A stretch of 64,000 nt of DNA from JBKEDC01 sp047975205 (GTDB taxonomy: Bacteria; Bacteroidota; Bacteroidia; Bacteroidales; Prolixibacteraceae). The stretch is from positions 94,224-158,223 of the forward strand of contig JBKEDC010000005.1 of NCBI GenBank assembly GCA_047975205.1, read 5' to 3'. Below the pieces are notes generated by a model. The model did not search any database and was not told the origin of the DNA. It saw only the letters and a program-made list of their open reading frames with translations. Shown piece after piece: positions 18,409-26,559 of this stretch. Positions within the stretch are counted from its first letter, which is position 1, and every line of letters starts with the position of its first letter. Both the position numbers and the translations under genes were made by a program.

Positions 18409-19740
18409 ATGGGAATTAAACTTTTACTTTATTCTGCCTTTTTCACATTCGGTCTTTCAGGATTTGCCCAAGAGCAAGATTCTTTGAAAATAGGATATGA
18501 AGCAGGTACTGAAAATGACTCAGTAGAGAGTTTCACACTGAGTTTAGAGGAAGCCAAAATAATGGCTTTGGATTATAACTATGATTTAAAGAATGCCTCT
18601 TTGGCTATTCAAGAAGCTGAGGCAGCTAAGCGAGAAACTGTTGCAGCAGCATTGCCTCAAATTAATGCGAGTGCTGATTTTACTACATTTTTCGGAGCTT
18701 CAAATACGATGGATGGACTTGGTGAAATAGAATTTAATAACACCAGTAATTTCAATGCCTCTGCTTCTATGTTTTTTAGCGGAACTTACTTAGTTGCTGT
18801 TCAGCTTTCAAAACTGGCAATCAGTTTAGCCGAGAAAACACAAGAGCAAACAGATTTATCTGTAAAGCAACAAGTAGTTGATGCCTATTATGCCATCCTT
18901 TTAGCTGAGCGCACCAAAGAAATTCTAGATCAAAACATTGACAATTTAATTAAGGTGTATGGACAAACAGAAATGATGTACAAGGCAGGGGTTGCAGAGT
19001 TAACAGATGTAGATCAAATCTCCATTCAAGTAACTATGCTTGAAAGCTCTTTACGCACAACAAATCGTCAAATAGCTTCTGCTTATGATATGCTAAAGTT
19101 ACAAATTGGCATAAATCCGTCATCAACATTGCAACTTACCGAAACATTAGATGATTTCTTCGCACCGGAAAGCTTTTATATAGCCTTGCTCCGAGCCTTT
19201 AATATTGATGAAAATATTGATTATCAACTTATGGAACAACAGGTGGGTATTTCAGAAAAGCAAATTAAATTGGCAAAAATGGAATATGCGCCCACTCTTT
19301 CTGCCAGTTATAATCATTTAGAGCAAATTATAGCTCCAAATTTCAATATGAGTCCGAAGAATACAATGACATTCAGCTTAAACATCCCTATCTTTTCATC
19401 AGGTCAACGAAAAGCTAAAGTTGACCAAGCTAAGCTACGCCATGAGACAACTAAAAATAGTCAGGATCAACTTAGCGATGCTCTGGTAATTCAAGATAGA
19501 ACAATTAAGCGTAATCTCCAAACAGCGCTTGACCAATACGATGCTCAGGATAAAAACGTTGAGGTGGCAAAGCGTGTATATGAGAATATCAACAGAAAAT
19601 ATGAAGCCGGAATGGAATCAAGTTTGAATCTGACGACTGCCAATACGAACTATTTAAATGCAGAGTCAAGTTACATTCAAGCCATGATGGATGTTTTACA
19701 AGCCTACATCGAGTTAGAAAAATTCTACAATAATTTGTAG
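18409..19740 (+). CDS. TolC-family outer membrane efflux channel
   Basis: A 443-aa exported protein with signal peptide LLLYSAFFTFGLSGFAQ, then two OEP repeats of long helices and strands (LSLEEAKIMALDYNYDLKNA, YEAGMESSLNLTTANTNYL). It forms the outer-membrane/periplasmic conduit of the tripartite pump encoded by the next two genes. Spacing to hlyD is 39 bases. Confidence 0.9.
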   Translation: MGIKLLLYSAFFTFGLSGFAQEQDSLKIGYEAGTENDSVESFTLSLEEAKIMALDYNYDLKNASLAIQEAEAAKRETVAAALPQINASADFTTFFGASNTMDGLGEIEFNNTSNFNASASMFFSGTYLVAVQLSKLAISLAEKTQEQTDLSVKQQVVDAYYAILLAERTKEILDQNIDNLIKVYGQTEMMYKAGVAELTDVDQISIQVTMLESSLRTTNRQIASAYDMLKLQIGINPSSTLQLTETLDDFFAPESFYIALLRAFNIDENIDYQLMEQQVGISEKQIKLAKMEYAPTLSASYNHLEQIIAPNFNMSPKNTMTFSLNIPIFSSGQRKAKVDQAKLRHETTKNSQDQLSDALVIQDRTIKRNLQTALDQYDAQDKNVEVAKRVYENINRKYEAGMESSLNLTTANTNYLNAESSYIQAMMDVLQAYIELEKFYNNL

Positions 19741-19779
19741 ATGCATAAACACACATAATAAAAGACAATTACGAATAAT

Positions 19780-20808
19780 ATGAAAAGATTTTTACTACTA
19801 GGAATGGGGATATTGTTATTGGTTGCTTGTAATAATGATGCCAAAACGACTCAAGAACAAATCGAGACGGGAAAACCGGTTAAAACAACTCCAATTAAGC
19901 AAAAAGTAATAGGGGTTAATGAAGAATATACAGCAACAATCAATGCCTACGATAAAGTGTATTTAGCTCCAAATATGGCAGGGCGAATTCAAGATATTAA
20001 GGTTGAGGTAAATGATTATGTAAAAAAAGGACAACGAGTAGTTGATATGGATGCAAACCAATTGGTACAATTGGAAGTGAATTTTGCAAATCTGAAAAAA
20101 GAAATGACTCGTATGGATACTTTAATTCGTTATGGTTCGATATCTCAACAAGCTTATGATCAGACAAAAGCATCATACGATGCAACTAAAGCGAGCCTAG
20201 ATAACCTTCGTGAAAACACCGTATTAGATGCTCCTTTTAGCGGTATCGTTACCGGGCGTTATTACGATGATAAAGAACTATACATGGGAGGGGCAAATGC
20301 CGACGGTAAGGCAGCTATCATCACTATCGAGCAAATAGATCGTTTAAAAGTAGAAATAAATATGTCGGAACGCTATTTCCCAATTGTGAAGAATGGTTTG
20401 AAAGCTGACCTTACAACTGATATTTATCCTAATGATGTATTTGTTGGCGAGGTGTCATTGGTATATCCTACGATTGACCCCAGCACACGTACATTTACGG
20501 TAGAAATTACAATTCCAAATGCAGACCATCGCCTGCGCCCGGGGATGTTTGCTCGCGTTAGTGTGAATCTAGGAGAGCAAGAAGCTATGATTGTACCATC
20601 GTCGGCAGTGATGAAGCTAGACGGTACAAATAAAAGATATGTGTTTGTAGTTCGTGACAATAAAGCCGTTTATGTTGATGTGAAGATTTCGGCAAGATTT
20701 GATGATAGTTTGGAAATAAAATCGGATGATCTTAAAGAAGGTGATCAGCTCGTGGTGTCGGGTCAGGTAAACCTTAATAACAAAGACCAAGTAAAGGTTG
20801 TAGAATAG
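19780..20808 (+). CDS. RND efflux periplasmic adaptor lipoprotein (HlyD/AcrA type)
   Basis: A 342-aa membrane fusion protein. Lipobox LLLVAC places the lipid-modified Cys at residue 17. A lipoyl/barrel-sandwich half (YLAPNMAGRIQDIKVEVNDYVKKGQ), a short coiled-coil hairpin (about 100-145), the second lipoyl half (TVLDAPFSGIVTGRY) and beta-barrel/MP domains follow in the usual order. It links the RND transporter to the TolC-like channel. Confidence 0.92.
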   Translation: MKRFLLLGMGILLLVACNNDAKTTQEQIETGKPVKTTPIKQKVIGVNEEYTATINAYDKVYLAPNMAGRIQDIKVEVNDYVKKGQRVVDMDANQLVQLEVNFANLKKEMTRMDTLIRYGSISQQAYDQTKASYDATKASLDNLRENTVLDAPFSGIVTGRYYDDKELYMGGANADGKAAIITIEQIDRLKVEINMSERYFPIVKNGLKADLTTDIYPNDVFVGEVSLVYPTIDPSTRTFTVEITIPNADHRLRPGMFARVSVNLGEQEAMIVPSSAVMKLDGTNKRYVFVVRDNKAVYVDVKISARFDDSLEIKSDDLKEGDQLVVSGQVNLNNKDQVKVVE

Positions 20809-20838
20809 ATCCGATTAACACATTAAATTTTAAAGATT

Positions 20839-23800
20839 ATGGCTATATATAGTACGGCAGTAAAAAAGCCGGTAACAACAATTATGGTCTTTTTGGCAGT
20901 GATCGTATTCGGTATTTATTCGCTAAAATACCTGCCAATAGACATGTACCCTGAAGTAGATCCTCCGTATGTAACAGTAATGACTGTTTATGCAGGAGCC
21001 AACGCTGAAGAGATTGAAACGAATGTAACCCGATTAATTGAAGACGGGTTGAACACCGTAGATGATCTTGAAGAAATAACTTCAACTTCTGAAGATAACT
21101 TATCAGTTGTTTCCTTGGAATTTGATTGGGATGTAGATCTCACAGAGGCTATGAACAACGTGAGAGATGCACTCGACCCGATAAAAGATGAACTTCCCGA
21201 CGATTGCGATAATCCATTACTATTTCGTTTCTCAACAAGCTCTATGCCTATTCTTTTCTTCGCTGTTAGTGCAGAGGAGAGTTTCGACGGGTTAGAAAAA
21301 ATCTTAGATGAGAAGCTGATAAACGAATTGAACCGAGTGAACGGAGTGGGTAGTTTAAGTATACTTGGAGCTCCGGGAAGACGTATATATGTTGATTGTG
21401 ACCCTCAGAAACTGGAAGCTTACGATGTGACGATAGAGCAAGTTGGAGGCGTTATTTCTGCTGAAAACTTAAATATGCCTTCCGGTCATATTAAAATGGG
21501 TAACTTCGATTATCAATTGCGCATAGAAGGCGAATTTATAGAGTCCGATGTAATTGAAAATTTAGTTGTTTCTCGCTCTCAAGGTAAAACAATTCGTATT
21601 AAAGATGTAGCCGAAGTTAGAGATAAGCCACGTGAAGTAGAAATGATTAATCGTTTTGAAGGAAATTCGGGTATGCGCCTGATGGTTATGAAGCAATCGG
21701 GAGCCAACACTGTTCGCGTAGCAAATGATATCAAGAAACGCATGGAAGAAGTGAAGAATGATTTACCTAAAGATATTAAGTTTTATACGTTGTATGATTC
21801 ATCCGATGATATCATGTCATCTATCAAGAATCTTTCTCAAACATTCATTTTTGCATTGCTATTTGTAATTTTAGTAGTATTGTTATTTTTAGGCAGGTGG
21901 CGAGCTACTTTTATCATTGTGCTTACCATTCCGATATCATTGATTGTAGCCTTTATCTATTTGTATGTTTCCGGAAATTCTATTAACATCATCTCGCTTT
22001 CATCTTTATCTATTGCAATCGGTATGGTAGTAGATGATGCGATTGTAGTGCTTGAAAACATTATAAAGCATATTGAGCGAGGAAGTTCCCCACGAGAAGC
22101 TGCTATTTATGCGACCAAAGAGGTATGGCTTTCCGTAATAGCAACGACTTTGGTTGTAGTTGCAGTATTCTTCCCGCTTACCTTAGTAGGCGGACAAACC
22201 GGAGTGTTTTTTAAACAATTGGGCTGGATTGTAACTATTACGGTTGTTACCTCAACATTGGCAGCACTGACATTAACTCCGATGTTAAGTTCTAAAATGC
22301 TTCGTCTTCGTGAAAAGATTGCCGGCAAAGAAAGTTTTTATGATAGAACAATAATAAAAGCACTCGATAAATTGGATGATGGCTATGGAAGAGTGGTACG
22401 TTGGAGTATCTATCATAAAAAAATAATCATACCTGCAGCTATTCTACTGTTTATTGGAACTATGATGTTATCAAATAATTTGAAGTTTGAAAATATGCCT
22501 GAGCAAGATTTAGGCTCGATGACTATCAACTATGAAATGCAAACCGGAACTCGGGTCGAGGAATCGGCAGAAGTGGCTACTACCATAGAAGATTTTCTTC
22601 ATGAGGAGTTAGGAGATGATTTGATTATGGCATACACCTCCGCAGGTTCTGATGATGAAGGCGGAGTTTCATCTTTATTTGGAGAAACAGGTACGCATGT
22701 TGTTGAGATGCGTTTGAAGATTACCGAAGTAACTGAACGCGATCGCTCAGTTTGGGAAATGGCAGATGCGATACGTAATCGTATGGCTGAAATTCCGGAA
22801 ATTGTAAGTTATTCTGTTTCTACGGCATCGCAATCAATGGGAAGTTCTACCTCTGTTGATGTTGAAATTTATGGATATGACTTCCAAACTACGACGACAT
22901 TTGCCAATGACGTGGCTAAGCGTTTGAAAAAAATAAAAGGAGCAGGAGATGTGCAAATTTCCAGAGAACGCGAAAAACCACAACTACAAGTAGTGTTCGA
23001 CCAAGATAAATTGGCTGAATATGGCTTAACAACAGCTACAGCATCGAAAGCAGTTAACTATGCTATTTCAGGTCTTACGGCATCGCAATTCCGTGAAGAT
23101 GGCGATGAATATGATATTGTAGTTCGCTACGATGATGCGCACCGCTCGTCTAAAGACGACATCAGCAATATCATGATTCAGAGTCCGATCTCCGGCAAAT
23201 TGGTAAAAGTTAAAGAGCTGGGCAGTGTTGAAGAATACTGGGCAACGCCAACTATTGAGCGAAAATCTCGCCAACGAATTGTTACCGTTTCTGCAACTCC
23301 ATCGCAAGGCATGGCTCTTTCTGAACTGGCAGAAGCAATTGATGCAGAAGTGGCAAAATTGGATAGGCCATCGGGAGTGGCGGTTAATATCGGAGGAGCA
23401 TATGAAGATATGCAAGAGAATAATGCAGACTTAGGCTTATTATTTATTATTATTATCATATTGGTATATATTGTTATGGCATCACAATTTGAATCATTGA
23501 AAATGCCACTTATTATTATGCTTTCCATTTTGTTCTCTTTTTCAGGAGTGGTGTTAGCTTTGTATATCACAGATACCACAGCGTCGATGGTAGCTATTCT
23601 CGGAGCAATTTTACTTGTTGGTATTGTGGTTAAAAATGGTATTGTGATGATTGATTTCCTTAACTTGCTTCGTGAACGAGGAGTTCCATTACATGAAGCA
23701 ACAGTTGAAGCATGTAAAAGTCGCCTTCGTCCAATTCTAATGACAGCCATGACTACAGTTTTAGGTATGTTGCCAATGGCGCTAAGTGTGGGCGAAGGGT

Positions 23801-23967
23801 CGGAAATGTGGGCACCTATGGGTATTGCTGTAATTGGAGGATTATTATTCTCAACTTTGGTAACACTCATTATTGTTCCGGTTGTTTATGTGCTGATGAC
23901 TAGAAAAGGCGATCGAGATAAGAAAAAACTTGTTTACTCGAAGTTTAATTTCTTAGATAAAAAATAA
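20839..23967 (+). CDS. RND family multidrug efflux transporter (HAE1, AcrB-like)
   Basis: A 1042-aa inner-membrane proton/drug antiporter. TM1 lies near residues 12-30 (TTIMVFLAVIVFGIYSL). The proton-relay TM4 segment has IAIGMVVDDAIVVLENI with the paired Asp residues, and a second TM bundle is near the C-terminus (GAILLVGIVVKNGIVMIDF). Two large periplasmic loops carry the porter and docking domains. Organisation and length match AcrB/MexB. It is regulated presumably by the TetR protein upstream. Confidence 0.93.
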   Translation: MAIYSTAVKKPVTTIMVFLAVIVFGIYSLKYLPIDMYPEVDPPYVTVMTVYAGANAEEIETNVTRLIEDGLNTVDDLEEITSTSEDNLSVVSLEFDWDVDLTEAMNNVRDALDPIKDELPDDCDNPLLFRFSTSSMPILFFAVSAEESFDGLEKILDEKLINELNRVNGVGSLSILGAPGRRIYVDCDPQKLEAYDVTIEQVGGVISAENLNMPSGHIKMGNFDYQLRIEGEFIESDVIENLVVSRSQGKTIRIKDVAEVRDKPREVEMINRFEGNSGMRLMVMKQSGANTVRVANDIKKRMEEVKNDLPKDIKFYTLYDSSDDIMSSIKNLSQTFIFALLFVILVVLLFLGRWRATFIIVLTIPISLIVAFIYLYVSGNSINIISLSSLSIAIGMVVDDAIVVLENIIKHIERGSSPREAAIYATKEVWLSVIATTLVVVAVFFPLTLVGGQTGVFFKQLGWIVTITVVTSTLAALTLTPMLSSKMLRLREKIAGKESFYDRTIIKALDKLDDGYGRVVRWSIYHKKIIIPAAILLFIGTMMLSNNLKFENMPEQDLGSMTINYEMQTGTRVEESAEVATTIEDFLHEELGDDLIMAYTSAGSDDEGGVSSLFGETGTHVVEMRLKITEVTERDRSVWEMADAIRNRMAEIPEIVSYSVSTASQSMGSSTSVDVEIYGYDFQTTTTFANDVAKRLKKIKGAGDVQISREREKPQLQVVFDQDKLAEYGLTTATASKAVNYAISGLTASQFREDGDEYDIVVRYDDAHRSSKDDISNIMIQSPISGKLVKVKELGSVEEYWATPTIERKSRQRIVTVSATPSQGMALSELAEAIDAEVAKLDRPSGVAVNIGGAYEDMQENNADLGLLFIIIIILVYIVMASQFESLKMPLIIMLSILFSFSGVVLALYITDTTASMVAILGAILLVGIVVKNGIVMIDFLNLLRERGVPLHEATVEACKSRLRPILMTAMTTVLGMLPMALSVGEGSEMWAPMGIAVIGGLLFSTLVTLIIVPVVYVLMTRKGDRDKKKLVYSKFNFLDKK

Positions 23968-23977
23968 ATGAAAATAC

Positions 23978-24000
23978 TATCCGTACTTTTGGTACGGATA
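23978..24000. promoter_or_regulatory. intercistronic hairpin between RND and PII-like genes
   Basis: TATCCGTAC and GTACGGATA form a perfect 9-bp stem with loop TTTTG in the 49-base gap. No T run follows on the plus strand, so it looks like an mRNA processing/stability or partial-termination element rather than a full terminator. Confidence 0.5.
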
Positions 24001-24016
24001 TCATAAAAAAAGAAAA

Positions 24017-24310
24017 ATGAAATCAGTATTCATTGTATATAATCAAGCTAATACAGAACGAGTAGAGTTTATGCTCGACAGGTTAGGCATTCGAGGTTTC
24101 ACCATGTGGGATGATGTGAAAGGACGAGGAACAGAAAAAGGAGAACCTAGAATGGGATCACACACTTGGCCTGAAATGAATTCGGCAATAATGACTATTA
24201 TTGATGATGAACAAGTAGAATTGCTGCTTGATGCTGTGCAAAAGCTTGACAACATTAATAAAGAAGTAGGAGTGAAAGCTTTTGTTTGGGATATTCTGCA
24301 AATGGTGTAG
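24017..24310 (+). CDS. PII-like transporter-associated protein (PG0541 family)
   Basis: A 97-aa ferredoxin-fold protein beginning KSVFIVYNQANTERVEFMLD with FTMWDDVKGRGTEKGEPRMG in the T-loop region. It matches the Bacteroidota PII-like family exemplified by PG0541, which is encoded after RND transporter genes. PII-like proteins trimerise and often bind nucleotides to regulate a membrane partner. Here the partner is presumably the RND pump; the ligand is unknown. Position as fourth gene of the operon supports the call. Confidence 0.75.
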   Translation: MKSVFIVYNQANTERVEFMLDRLGIRGFTMWDDVKGRGTEKGEPRMGSHTWPEMNSAIMTIIDDEQVELLLDAVQKLDNINKEVGVKAFVWDILQMV

Positions 24311-24332
24311 CTGACACTGTAAATTTAATCTT

Positions 24333-24370
24333 AGAGGTTTGGTACTTTGTGTATCAAACCTCTTTTTTTA
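24333..24370 (+). terminator. rho-independent terminator of efflux operon
   Basis: AGAGGTTTG (24333-24341) pairs with CAAACCTCT (24355-24363), followed by seven T. Confidence 0.85.
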
Positions 24371-24513
24371 TTCCAAGCCGGTCATTTTCATCAAATAGAT
24401 TTCTGCCATACCAGTAAAAATGGTACAACAAACCGTAATGTGTATAATAATCATCACGAATGCTATATGGAAATTTGTTGCGTAAAAATGATATGCAAGA
24501 AATTGAAAGAGTT

Positions 24514-25500
24514 ATGGAAACAAGAAAATTAGGAAACCAAGGATTGGAAGTATCAAAATTAGGTTTCGGATGTATGGGGATAAGCTTCTCATATGGAGCA
24601 GTAATGAATGACAGCGATGCCATTAAGCTAATTAGAACAGCACACGAAAAAGGAATAAATTTCTTTGATACGGCTGAAGTTTACGGGCCTTACATCAATG
24701 AAGAAGTAGTAGGAAAAGCTTTGGCTCCAATCAGAGATGAAGTAGTAATTGCCACTAAATTTGGATTTGACATCCAAGAAGGAAAGACGTTGGGGTTGAA
24801 TAGTAAACCTGAGCATATTCGCAAAGTAGTGGATGGTTCACTAAAACGACTGAATGTTGAAACTATTGATTTGTTATATCAGCATCGAGTTGACCCGAAT
24901 GTGCCCATTGAAGAGGTAGCAGGAACAGTTAAAGAGTTAATTCAAGAGGGTAAAGTGAAATATTTTGGAATGTCAGAATCCGGAATTGATAATATTCGAA
25001 AAGCACATAGTATTCAGCCACTTTCAGCTTTGCAAAGTGAATATTCTTTGTGGTGGAGAGAGCCTGAGGACAGAATTTTTTCCATACTTGAAGAATTGGG
25101 TATTGGTTTCGTGCCTTTTAGTCCGTTAGGTAGAGGTTTTCTTGCTGGGAGATTTAGTGAACATACAAAATTAGATAGCGGCGACTTTCGTAATTCATTG
25201 CCTCGCTTTTTTCAAGAAAATAGAAAAGCAAATCTAATATTTGTTGATTTCGTGAAAAAAATAGCTGCAAAGAAAAATGCGACTCCGGCGCAAATAGCCT
25301 TAGCATGGGTGAGTTCTCAAAAACCTTGGATAGTTCCTATACCTGGAACTACAAACATGCATCGCTTGGAAGAAAACATTCAATCAACTTCACTTGAATT
25401 CACAAGAGAAGAATTGGCCGAAATGCGAATAGAACTATCTAAATTGCAAGCTTGCGGAGAACGCTATTCCGAAGCCAACCAAAAAATGATTAATAGATAA
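24514..25500 (+). CDS. aldo/keto reductase
   Basis: A 328-aa NADPH-dependent oxidoreductase of the AKR superfamily. It starts ETRKLGNQGLEVSKLGFGCMG; catalytic residues are visible as FFDTAEVYG (Asp, Tyr), VVIATKFGF (Lys) and LLYQHRVDP (His). The NADP-binding end has PIPGTTNMHRLEENI. I chose the ATG at 24514 because homologues start at this Met; in-frame ATGs at 24460 and 24493 give unsupported extensions. It is followed after 3 bases by a broken carboxymuconolactone decarboxylase gene, a pairing common in Bacteroidales. Confidence 0.88.
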   Translation: METRKLGNQGLEVSKLGFGCMGISFSYGAVMNDSDAIKLIRTAHEKGINFFDTAEVYGPYINEEVVGKALAPIRDEVVIATKFGFDIQEGKTLGLNSKPEHIRKVVDGSLKRLNVETIDLLYQHRVDPNVPIEEVAGTVKELIQEGKVKYFGMSESGIDNIRKAHSIQPLSALQSEYSLWWREPEDRIFSILEELGIGFVPFSPLGRGFLAGRFSEHTKLDSGDFRNSLPRFFQENRKANLIFVDFVKKIAAKKNATPAQIALAWVSSQKPWIVPIPGTTNMHRLEENIQSTSLEFTREELAEMRIELSKLQACGERYSEANQKMINR

Positions 25501-25503
25501 GAT

Positions 25504-26167
25504 ATGGTGGAACAAACAAGATATGAGAGAGGCCTAGAAAAGCTTAAAGAGATAGATGGAGAGGCCGGAGAGAAAGTGATAGACAGCCTAAATGATATTT
25601 CTCCTGATGCATATTAATGGAGCTTTAAATACAGGATGTACGGTGAATGAAGTAAAAGAAATAATCTTACAGATGTCCGCCTATGCCGGCTTTCCTGCTT
25701 GTATAAATGGAGTGAATACCTTGAAAGATGTATTAGAAGAACGGAAGACCCTTAATATCTGCGATAAAGAAGGAAAGATGACAGATGTAGATGAGGACGC
25801 AAATCGTTTGCAGGTTGGAAAACAAGAACTATCCGGCATAGATCGACATGCTATCGAACAATTAGAACATTCATATGCTGACTTTTCGCCTGAGCTTATG
25901 AAGTTTACTATTGAATATGCCTATGGCGATATTTTTTCAAGAAGTAATCTAAGTAAAAAACATCGGCAAATAGCAACAATTGCAGCTTTAACGGCTTTGG
26001 GGAGATTGCCGCAACTTCAGTTCCACATCAATGCAGGTATAAATGTAGGACTGACGAAAGAGAATATCGAAAATATTATATTGCTAATGAGTGTATATTC
26101 CGGTTTCCCATCTGCAATTAATGGTATGAACGTTTTGAAAGATGTCATTATAGTACGAAAAAAATAA
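25504..26167 (+). pseudogene. two-domain carboxymuconolactone decarboxylase-like gene with internal deletion
   Basis: From ATG 25504 the frame gives YERGLEKLKEIDGEAGEKV and DSLNDISPDAY and then stops (TAA, 25615-25617). The +1 frame immediately resumes family sequence at HINGALNTGCTVNEVKEI from 25607. In intact relatives about 40-45 residues, including the RxxxxI(A/V)xxAALTALG core, separate ISPD from HINGAL. A deletion of non-triplet length has therefore removed the middle of the first CMD domain. The second domain (FSPELMKFTIEYAYGDIF, IATIAALTALGRLPQLQFHINAG) is intact, so a shortened protein could still be made from an ATG at 25592 or 25607. Function is probably lost or reduced. Confidence 0.75.
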
Positions 26168-26259
26168 TGAAACCAACCTGTAAGGGCTGTCTTAGAGTAG
26201 CCTATGGATTAATAATATACTCAATTGGAGCTATATCTATGTTTTTTGAGAAGTTTTAA
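26167..26259 (+). CDS. 30-aa small ORF, possible membrane peptide
   Basis: The ATG overlaps the preceding stop (TAATG), giving potential translational coupling. The peptide starts MKPTCKGCLRVAYG and continues with a hydrophobic stretch ending MFFEKF. It has one possible TM helix and a CxxC pair near the N-terminus. I know no named family. It may be a real small protein or chance reading; coding support is limited to the coupling and composition. Confidence 0.35.
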   Translation: MKPTCKGCLRVAYGLIIYSIGAISMFFEKF

Positions 26260-26309
26260 AACCCACAAAGAAATTCAATAGTACTGAATCAAACCGATAG
26301 TTGTAATAA

Positions 26310-26342
26310 AAAAAAGCTGTTAGAACTTCTAACAGCTTTTTT
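26310..26342. terminator. bidirectional terminator between the CMD locus and tRNA-Trp
   Basis: AAAAAAGCTGTTAGA (26310-26324) and its perfect complement (26328-26342) with a 3-base loop. T runs flank it on both strands, so it can end the rightward operon and the leftward tRNA transcript. Confidence 0.85.
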
Positions 26343-26343
26343 G

Positions 26344-26416
26344 CACGGGAGGAGAGACTCGAACTCCCGACACCTGGTTTTGGAGACCAGTGCTCTACCA
26401 ACTGAGCTACACCCGT
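26344..26416 (-). tRNA. tRNA-Trp (CCA anticodon)
   Basis: On the minus strand a 73-base cloverleaf begins ACGGGTG. It has the D-arm GCTC...GAGC, anticodon stem CTGGT/ACCAG with loop CTCCAAA (anticodon CCA), and T-arm GGGAG-TTCGAGT-CTCTC. The acceptor has one T-T mismatch at pair 6-67. The terminal CCA is not encoded. Confidence 0.95.
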
Positions 26417-26431
26417 TCGTGTAATGCGATG

Positions 26432-26462
26432 CAAATATAGCACCTTATTTTATTTTATCAAA
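26432..26462 (-). promoter_or_regulatory. tRNA-Trp promoter (TTTG-N19-TATATTTG)
   Basis: On the minus strand TTTG (26462-26459), 19 bases, then TATATTTG (26439-26432), a perfect match to the Bacteroidota -33/-7 pattern. It lies 15 bases before the mature tRNA 5' end. Confidence 0.8.
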
Positions 26463-26559
26463 TTTTCAGCTAAAAAGGCATAGAAAAAGATTTGCTGATC
26501 AGTTGATTTTACCCCCATTTAGTTCAGCATTAATAGTCATAAGTAATTGGTTTCATGTG

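Noticed and set aside
26237..26443. 68-codon minus-strand frame (VAQLVEHWSPKPGVGSSSL-like)
   Set aside because: This is the well-known spurious translation of a tRNA gene, here tRNA-Trp.
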